Positions 37,701 to 42,894 of a stretch of DNA of 42,894 nt are shown piece after piece (positions within the stretch are counted from its first letter, which is position 1; every line of letters begins with the position of its first letter). The DNA lies in NCBI GenBank assembly GCA_036821485.1, contig DAISJM010000029.1, positions 1 through 42,894 of the forward strand. The letters run 5' to 3'. This DNA comes from DAISJM01 sp036821485 (GTDB lineage Bacteria; Verrucomicrobiota; Kiritimatiellia; CAIQIC01; JAGNIJ01). A program made the position numbers and the translations under genes. The notes under the pieces are model-generated. The model was not told where the DNA came from and ran no database searches. It saw nothing but the letters and a program-made list of their open reading frames with translations.

Positions 37701-40700
37701 AACGTGGCCAGATGCTGGGCAGATGTCACGGAAGCCGTGTTCAGCACCTGGGTCTGCGTGGTCGGATTAGCCACGGCAACCTGGAACGTAACACTGAGCG
37801 ATTCATTCGTCCGCAACGTGTAGCCGCTGACCACTGGGGCCGGGGTCCCTCCATCCACCGTGACCACAAACCTTCCCATGTACGTGATCTTCACGTCATC
37901 CAACCACACGTAATCATCCGCCGCCATCGTCCCTGAACTACTGAACCGGATCGCCACATTGGTGGAGGCATACGCTGTGATATCGAAATTCGTGGACGTG
38001 AAGAACGCATCGGTCGCCGGCCCGATGATCCGTCCCAACTGGGTCCACGTGCCCCCATACCCATTGGAAGAAATCTCGATCGCCACATAATCCGTGGCCC
38101 CATCCAGACTGTCCCCCCGGTAGAGGAAACTCAACACGGCGTTGGTTGCACCCCGCAGACTTGCCATGCGCCGAACGATGTTGTTGGGGTTGGTGATGCG
38201 CAGATTCTGCACGAGAATCTGAATGTCGCCTGCTGCAGCGTTTTCATCATCGGTCCCCGCCTCATCCCAGTTCGCAATCCAGTTCGTCGTGCCATTGTTG
38301 GCGTTGTACACCGCCGTGTTGAAGTAGTCGGCCACGGTATTGGTGACCAGCAGCGGCGCCGTGATCTTCGAACTGCCCGCCACATACGTGCTGCCGGAGG
38401 GCGACGGATCGCTGATGGTCAAACCCGTCTGTGCAATATTGCCGTAGTTGGTGACCGCAATCGTGTAGGTGATGATATCGTCGAAATACAGCGGGTTGGT
38501 CGCAACCGACACCTTGCTGATGCCCATCCGGGCATTGATCACCGTGAACGCCACAGCGTTCGTGTTGTTCGTCAACACCGGGTCGTACTGCTGCGCACCG
38601 ATGATGCGCACGCGATTCGTAATCGATTGCCCGGTGGTCCCCGTATTGACGGTCCCATGGAGCGTCAACGTGGCCGTGGAGAAAGCGGAAACCGTACCCA
38701 CCGTCCACATGCCGGACGCCGGCGTATAGGTGCCTTGGCTCGGCACGGCGCTCGCATACGTCACACCGGACGGAACGGAATCCGTCACGACGATGCCCGA
38801 TGCAGCCGACGGACCGTTGTTGGTCAGCGTGATCGTGAAACTGATCGTGTCACTCTCGTTGGCCAGCACCTTATCCACGCTCTTGAACACCGCAAGGTCG
38901 GCCGACTGAACGCGGATGACCGCGCTCGACACGTTGTTGGCCGCCTTGTAGTCGGCCTGATTCAAAGCACTGAGCGAAACGGTGTTGGTGATGTAGCTGC
39001 CGGCGGTGCCGGCCGCCACCCGGCCTGTGATTGTCAACGTTCCCGACGCACCAATGCCAAGATTGCTGACCGTCCAGATCGCTGTGACGCTGCTGTAGGA
39101 GCCGGTACTCGTCCCATGTCCCAAGTACGTCACCCCAACGGGAACAGCATCCGTGAACTGAAGCCCCGACGCCCCGCTCGGTCCGAAGTTCGTCACGGCA
39201 ATACGGTAGACGATGACGTCGTTGGTGTTCGGCGTGTAGTTATCCGCAGTCTTTGACACGCCGATGTCCAGACCCGATACGGCAATCACGGCCGAGTTCG
39301 AGTTGTTCGCCAGGTTGATATCCTGCTGGTCAAGCTGCGTAATCCTCGCCCAATTGGTGATGGAACTGTTCTCCGTGCCGGCATTCACCCGCGCATACAG
39401 CCGCATGTTGACACTGCTCCCGGCGTTCACCGTGTTCACCGTCCAGATGCCCGACACCTGGTTGTACACACCCTGACTGACCTGATTGCTCACGTAGGTC
39501 AGACCTGTAGGCAGGAGGTCCGTGACGCGAATCGTCGTGGCATTCTGCGGACCGTTGTTGGTCAGCACGATCGTAAAGGTCAGCAACTGGTTTGTCGCAG
39601 GCGTGAGCGCATCCACCGTCTTCGTGACGCCCAGGTCTGTGCTCTGAACAGTGATCGGTACACTGGACGTGTTATTGGTCGTGATCGGATCGACCACGCT
39701 CGACCGGCTGATACGCGCACGGTTGGTGATGGTCTGACCGCCGGTGCCTGCCGCCACCCGGCCCGTAATCCACAACGTGGCAAAACCCGAGACGTTGACC
39801 GTCCCCGCCGTCCAAATGCCCGTGATCCCGCTGTACGTACCTTGGCTGACAGAGTTGCTGACGAACGTAACACCCGATGGAAGCAAATCCCTCACCACGA
39901 TGTTCGTCGCCGTGTCCGGCCCCCGGTTCGTGAGCACGATGCGGTAGCCGATCAAATCGTTCGTGTTCGGCGAAGCATTGCTCACAGTCTTGGAGAGGGC
40001 CAGATCAGCGCTGACAGGGTAGTTTGTCGCATAGGCATAGATCCTTCCAAGATTCTGCGCACTGAGCACCCACGCCGAGTTTACAAACTGCGTCGCCGTG
40101 ATCGGAGAATCCACGCGCGTCTCGACAACAACAGACATATACTCCCCAGGATTGAGCGTATATCCGTCCGCCATCACAGGCGGCAGTACGCCGGAGTTGG
40201 TAACCGCCCCGTAACGCGTAAAGAGTATCTGCACATTGTCGAAGGCAATGCCCTCCCCATTGCTCAACCGGACAGGGATGGAAAACCGGATGCCGGTATT
40301 GGTGGAGATGAACGCCGTAATGTTGGCGTTAGAGGAGAGCGTGGAAGTATCCGTGGCACCACTGGCGGGACCGTTGATGGTGCCGATCTGCGTCCATGAT
40401 GCGCCACCATTACTCGAAGCATAAACGCGGACGGTGTCCGCAGGATCCATCAGGATGCGGCGGTAGTCGAAGCTGAAGACCGCGTTGGTATAGCCACCCA
40501 GATCCACAAAGCGCGAAACGGATCGGACTTCTCGCAGGATTCGCAGGTTGTAGGCACTCCACTGGTTGACCACCCTGATGGAGCCTGCATTGGCACCATC
40601 ACTCTCTCCCGTTTCCTCCCAATCGCCCAACCAGTTCACGGTTCCATTGTTGTTGGCATATGAGATGGCGTTGAACGCATCGCTCACCGTATTGGTCACA

Positions 40701-42894
40701 TACTCCTGTGTCACGATGTCCACGCGACCAGTCACCACACTGGCGACACCTCCCGTAGTCGAATACTGAATCTGAACATTGTCGAAATATGCGTACTCAC
40801 CGCTCGCCCAATTGATGCTTTGGTTCACAAAACGGATCTGGGTACCTGAGGAAATGTAGGCTGTGATGTTGTAGTTCGTTGTCCCGCTGGCCGTTCCACT
40901 GAGCTGATCCAGCGTCGTGTAGGTGGCCCCGCTGTTCGAGGAAATGAGCACGGATATGGTCTTGCCGGCCGTCAGCCCCACGGTCTCCCAGTCAAAGCTG
41001 AGCTGGGCACTGCTTGCCCCGGAGATATCCGCACTGCGCTGAATCCACTCTTCGCCCACATAGATGTACGTCAGGAACAACCGCCCTCCCGTCACACCCA
41101 CATAGTTCCCGACAGGCCCGGCAGTCCCGTAGGGATCGTTCTCCACCCAGTCCGAACTCCAATTCTCTGTCCCGTCATTGTTGGCATACGAAACATCGCT
41201 GAACTCATCGAGCACCGTATTGGTCCCTGGCGGTTCCGTAAGATTCCAAGGATTGTTGACGCCGGACGGCAACGTGTCACCTATGCGCACCATCGTCTGC
41301 GCAAACGTGCCGGTGTTCTGAACCGTGATGGTGTAGGTGATGTTGCTGCCCGCATAGACCCGGTTGGTCGGATCAGCTGTCTTCGTAATGAGCAGTCCTC
41401 CGCGATTCACCGGTTCCGGGTCCTGCGTTCCAGTGCCACCGCTGTGTGACGTCACATGCGCGTTGTTAACCACAACGTTGTCTTGGTTCGTTGGGAATGC
41501 ATTGGTCACCGAAACAACATAACTCAGTGTGCCGCTCGTCCCTACCGGCAGCGAACCCCAGACCCATCCTGTTTCATCAAAGGGAAACGGCGTGGATGGC
41601 AACGTGTTGTCGGAAATGCTGAAACCGTTTGTCTTGCTGCTCCCCGCATTGTAGGCCGTATTCAGCGGCACCGCGTCATAGATGATCACATTGTTCGCAC
41701 TGACCCAGCCGACATTGCGCAGCGTGATCGTGTACTCAATTTGATCGCCCGGATCGGTCACCAGATTGCCGTTAAGATCATTGAAGAGAACATGCCGCTT
41801 TTCCGCCAGCACCGTCGGCATTGGCAGTATCTCGCAGCCCATGTCGAGGTACGGATTGCCCGTCAATGAGGAACGAGGATCCTCGCCCCACGCCGTAGTG
41901 ATGAAGTTGCTCAACGTGTAGACGCGGGTCGCGGTCTGATCCTTGTCGTTGTTGATCGTGTCATAGATAATGGCCGTCTCGTAGGCACTGACATTGGTGC
42001 TGATGTCATATCGCCGCCCCAAAGGATCGATATTGGCTCCCGTGTTCGGATTGGAGTCAAAGTCCACATAGAGCGTCGTGTTGGACGTTGCCGAAACCCA
42101 CACAGGACTGCCGTTCTGCGTCAGATCGCCGCTGCCCTGCCCCCAGCCACAAATCGCCATCGTGGTCAACATGTCCGCCGGCATCAACCCATAGCCCCAC
42201 TCGCGCGACTGGTCTCCACTGTCGCACTGGGCAATGGCCAGAAACGTCATCCCATTCGTGGCATAGAAACGACCACCCGTCTCGAACGGCATCTGGTACG
42301 ACGCGTTGGCCCTCGCGGGAACGGTCACGCTGCCGCTGCCGGATGCGGTCTGGTAGCGCACCGTCATGTTGGAAGTGTGCGGATTATAAAGATGTACGGT
42401 TACATAAGTCACACCGCCATCGGCATTCGTCCGACTGCCCACAGGCGCGTAGTAGACGTCGTCCCACTGGTACGACGGAAACAGCATGAACCAGCGCATC
42501 TGGTAATAAGATCCGACATTGCCCGTCAAGAGGTGTGCCTGAATCGGCCGACTGGACTTGGCTCGCGCACCGACCGCAATGTTGGTGATCATGTAGGTTT
42601 CGCCCTGATTCAGCCACACCTGCATCTCGTCCGTCCCATCGGCGTTGGCATCAAAGCTCACCAGCGTGTCATCCTTGGCCGCGATTACCGACATGGAGCA
42701 ATACGTAAAGGCATTGTTCGCCGAAGTGTTGGTTCCCACCGGCGCTACGAACTCCGTGCCGAACCGCGTCGTGTCCGGTGCCTGCACCGCGCCGGCCAGC
42801 ACTTGGCCCGGATCCACCGCGTACTGAGCCCGCGTGGTCGCAATCGGCTTCGTCACCATCAACTTGTCGCGGCCATCGTACCGGATCTGCGACA
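34784..42894 (-). CDS. giant DUF11-repeat protein with C-terminal C25 (gingipain-type) peptidase, N-terminus outside the window
   Basis: The frame is open to the right edge, so the protein exceeds 2700 residues; the TTG at 42862 is only an internal codon. Numbering from it, residues 1-340 resemble IgGFc-binding-like surface modules. About eight DUF11 repeats follow (near 344, 486, 947, 1070, 1192, 1319, 1442 and 1726), with starts such as LGVTKTVDALTPATN and LAVFKSVDKVLANESD. Three related inserts with a NGT-NW-DW pattern interrupt the series (about 549-700, 722-887, 1509-1664). A fibronectin-like domain lies at 1850-1955, and a C25 cysteine peptidase at about 2344-2692, with catalytic His2564 in NYLGHGG and Cys2598 in LALTCAAGRY. 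It is probably a secreted or surface protease. The stop is one base before the radical SAM start. No sorting domain follows C25. Confidence 0.9.
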   Translation of the reverse strand, partial: SQIRYDGRDKLMVTKPIATTRAQYAVDPGQVLAGAVQAPDTTRFGTEFVAPVGTNTSANNAFTYCSMSVIAAKDDTLVSFDANADGTDEMQVWLNQGETYMITNIAVGARAKSSRPIQAHLLTGNVGSYYQMRWFMLFPSYQWDDVYYAPVGSRTNADGGVTYVTVHLYNPHTSNMTVRYQTASGSGSVTVPARANASYQMPFETGGRFYATNGMTFLAIAQCDSGDQSREWGYGLMPADMLTTMAICGWGQGSGDLTQNGSPVWVSATSNTTLYVDFDSNPNTGANIDPLGRRYDISTNVSAYETAIIYDTINNDKDQTATRVYTLSNFITTAWGEDPRSSLTGNPYLDMGCEILPMPTVLAEKRHVLFNDLNGNLVTDPGDQIEYTITLRNVGWVSANNVIIYDAVPLNTAYNAGSSKTNGFSISDNTLPSTPFPFDETGWVWGSLPVGTSGTLSYVVSVTNAFPTNQDNVVVNNAHVTSHSGGTGTQDPEPVNRGGLLITKTADPTNRVYAGSNITYTITVQNTGTFAQTMVRIGDTLPSGVNNPWNLTEPPGTNTVLDEFSDVSYANNDGTENWSSDWVENDPYGTAGPVGNYVGVTGGRLFLTYIYVGEEWIQRSADISGASSAQLSFDWETVGLTAGKTISVLISSNSGATYTTLDQLSGTASGTTNYNITAYISSGTQIRFVNQSINWASGEYAYFDNVQIQYSTTGGVASVVTGRVDIVTQEYVTNTVSDAFNAISYANNNGTVNWLGDWEETGESDGANAGSIRVVNQWSAYNLRILREVRSVSRFVDLGGYTNAVFSFDYRRILMDPADTVRVYASSNGGASWTQIGTINGPASGATDTSTLSSNANITAFISTNTGIRFSIPVRLSNGEGIAFDNVQILFTRYGAVTNSGVLPPVMADGYTLNPGEYMSVVVETRVDSPITATQFVNSAWVLSAQNLGRIYAYATNYPVSADLALSKTVSNASPNTNDLIGYRIVLTNRGPDTATNIVVRDLLPSGVTFVSNSVSQGTYSGITGIWTAGTVNVSGFATLWITGRVAAGTGGQTITNRARISRSSVVDPITTNNTSSVPITVQSTDLGVTKTVDALTPATNQLLTFTIVLTNNGPQNATTIRVTDLLPTGLTYVSNQVSQGVYNQVSGIWTVNTVNAGSSVNMRLYARVNAGTENSSITNWARITQLDQQDINLANNSNSAVIAVSGLDIGVSKTADNYTPNTNDVIVYRIAVTNFGPSGASGLQFTDAVPVGVTYLGHGTSTGSYSSVTAIWTVSNLGIGASGTLTITGRVAAGTAGSYITNTVSLSALNQADYKAANNVSSAVIRVQSADLAVFKSVDKVLANESDTISFTITLTNNGPSAASGIVVTDSVPSGVTYASAVPSQGTYTPASGMWTVGTVSAFSTATLTLHGTVNTGTTGQSITNRVRIIGAQQYDPVLTNNTNAVAFTVINARMGISKVSVATNPLYFDDIITYTIAVTNYGNIAQTGLTISDPSPSGSTYVAGSSKITAPLLVTNTVADYFNTAVYNANNGTTNWIANWDEAGTDDENAAAGDIQILVQNLRITNPNNIVRRMASLRGATNAVLSFLYRGDSLDGATDYVAIEISSNGYGGTWTQLGRIIGPATDAFFTSTNFDITAYASTNVAIRFSSSGTMAADDYVWLDDVKITYMGRFVVTVDGGTPAPVVSGYTLRTNESLSVTFQVAVANPTTQTQVLNTASVTSAQHLATLNAFATDRVARADLVVNKSVNNATPTVGALVEYYITVTNKGPDEARGVKITDVLPVGMTYSNSVASSGAYDRISGVWTVGTVAVSGSASLTLRARVTNDDAWAGITITNLAVASGRRQIEVTTTNDQGSVTLTPRPTLVVVTGVKGFEEGGVLGLEWETALEVGTVGFNVYREVEDGGVVQVNSRLLPGLVVAEQGGVYRLVDGGAKSGQTYRYWIEEVENGGRKTRYGPYAVTMKAGVKKLTLKNNAPASYSRTAKSESAEKAARAAARSESVEQTKSLSLMDEGNLGKVGVTETGMKYVRREELATVLALPEAYVGEMLSKGYLELRKEGVRVGYLPAGSNGRGMYFYGEGLESIYSDENMYGVGYGQNGGVGTVWGGNPAPSAGNPTYRDVAKAEENHYSAPALFSDAEADVWLWDYLSAGVDGWDQRDFEVELNGVRKDHRTAIVKVKLLGGTKSGVADEHHAVVWLNGTQIGEEVWSGEEWRTVEQVVDQALLVEGANTVTVKAVLGGEVPYSLVYVEDIEVNYARYYRAKEDELRMRGDGHPVVTISGFTSPRIAVVDVGDAAGPKVVRGVRVDGVEGDYRVSFMPTDGSRNYVAFVPGVLEEPAVVAAGDVSGLTSWGNRGEYVVITVEELKAAAEELAAYREGQGYSTKVVTLEEIYDAFGYGVASPYAIKAFVRYAYAYWEEAPRYVVLVGDGTYDYKDYKGYGDNVVPPKVVSTPHGLFESDGWYGDVEGDDGVPEVMVGRLPVLTTGELTAVIGKIKGYEAASGGWETQVGLVADDGDEGGKFEEDSDALGGWIPGGYVKNRVYLSELGLSGARSQLTTLWNSGLSLVNYLGHGGLDRFTAEGLVTSGDVGGLTNGEKLPVVLALTCAAGRYSLPGFDCLGEALVMREGGGAVAVWAPTGLSMNDLAKRLDEGYLRARYEEGETVLGEVVGRAMEGYGTNPEERYMLYIYNLLGDPALRIK

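Noticed and set aside
37320..41830. A CRISPR-like or satellite array in the DUF11 region
   Set aside because: The periodicity of about 370 bases follows protein domains; DNA identity between units is low and there are no spacers.
42851..42862. A real start codon of the giant DUF11/C25 protein near 42862
   Set aside because: The codon is TTG, no ribosome site precedes it, and the frame continues without a stop to the window edge.

Overview
The window is a GC-rich, gene-dense bacterial stretch. The organism is probably a member of the PVC group, with Kiritimatiellota or Verrucomicrobiota as the best guess. That placement is inference from gene content: a bacterial one-repeat NrpR regulator, two kinds of GMP synthetase, secreted GH26 and GH39 enzymes, and a giant DUF11-repeat protein ending in a C25 (gingipain-type) peptidase. 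I saw no rRNA, tRNA, CRISPR array, transposase or phage gene.

Bases 1-6.4 kb hold housekeeping and small genes: the 3' end of a methyltransferase, an RluA-type pseudouridine synthase, a LacI-family regulator with a PurR-box-like palindrome in front of it, a DUF2147 secreted protein paired with a membrane coiled-coil protein, an alpha/beta hydrolase, a MazG-like pyrophosphohydrolase, and an SrkA-type kinase behind a 19-bp perfect inverted repeat.

Bases 6.4-26.1 kb form a nitrogen and nucleotide block. On the minus strand, NrpR is followed by a GMP-synthetase ATP-pyrophosphatase subunit that lacks a glutaminase domain, then a complete CarB. On the plus strand lie an NADP-type glutamate dehydrogenase, a PEP/pyruvate-binding protein, a second glutamate dehydrogenase, a secreted GH39-type hydrolase, and then pyrG-carA-guaA-carB. 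CarB and the GMP-synthetase catalytic module are thus each present twice. One set comes with its glutaminases (CarA and the GuaA N-terminal domain). The other consists of synthetase parts only and sits behind a nitrogen regulator. Short degenerate repeats are shared between the spacers of the two sets.

Bases 26.1-31.4 kb hold a large secreted GH26 mannanase-like protein with repeated beta-sandwich modules, and the overlapping psd-pssA pair for phosphatidylethanolamine synthesis.

Bases 31.4-42.9 kb hold a small coiled-coil protein and, on the minus strand, a tightly packed cassette. In transcription order this is: a giant DUF11/C25 peptidase protein (its N-terminus lies beyond the window), a radical SAM/SPASM enzyme 1 nt later, a 59-residue cysteine-containing peptide overlapping it by 4 nt, an HPr-kinase-like P-loop protein, and an S24/S26-type peptidase overlapping that by 4 nt. 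It looks like a RiPP (ribosomally made, modified peptide) system coupled to a secreted peptidase, and is the best candidate for an undescribed system here.
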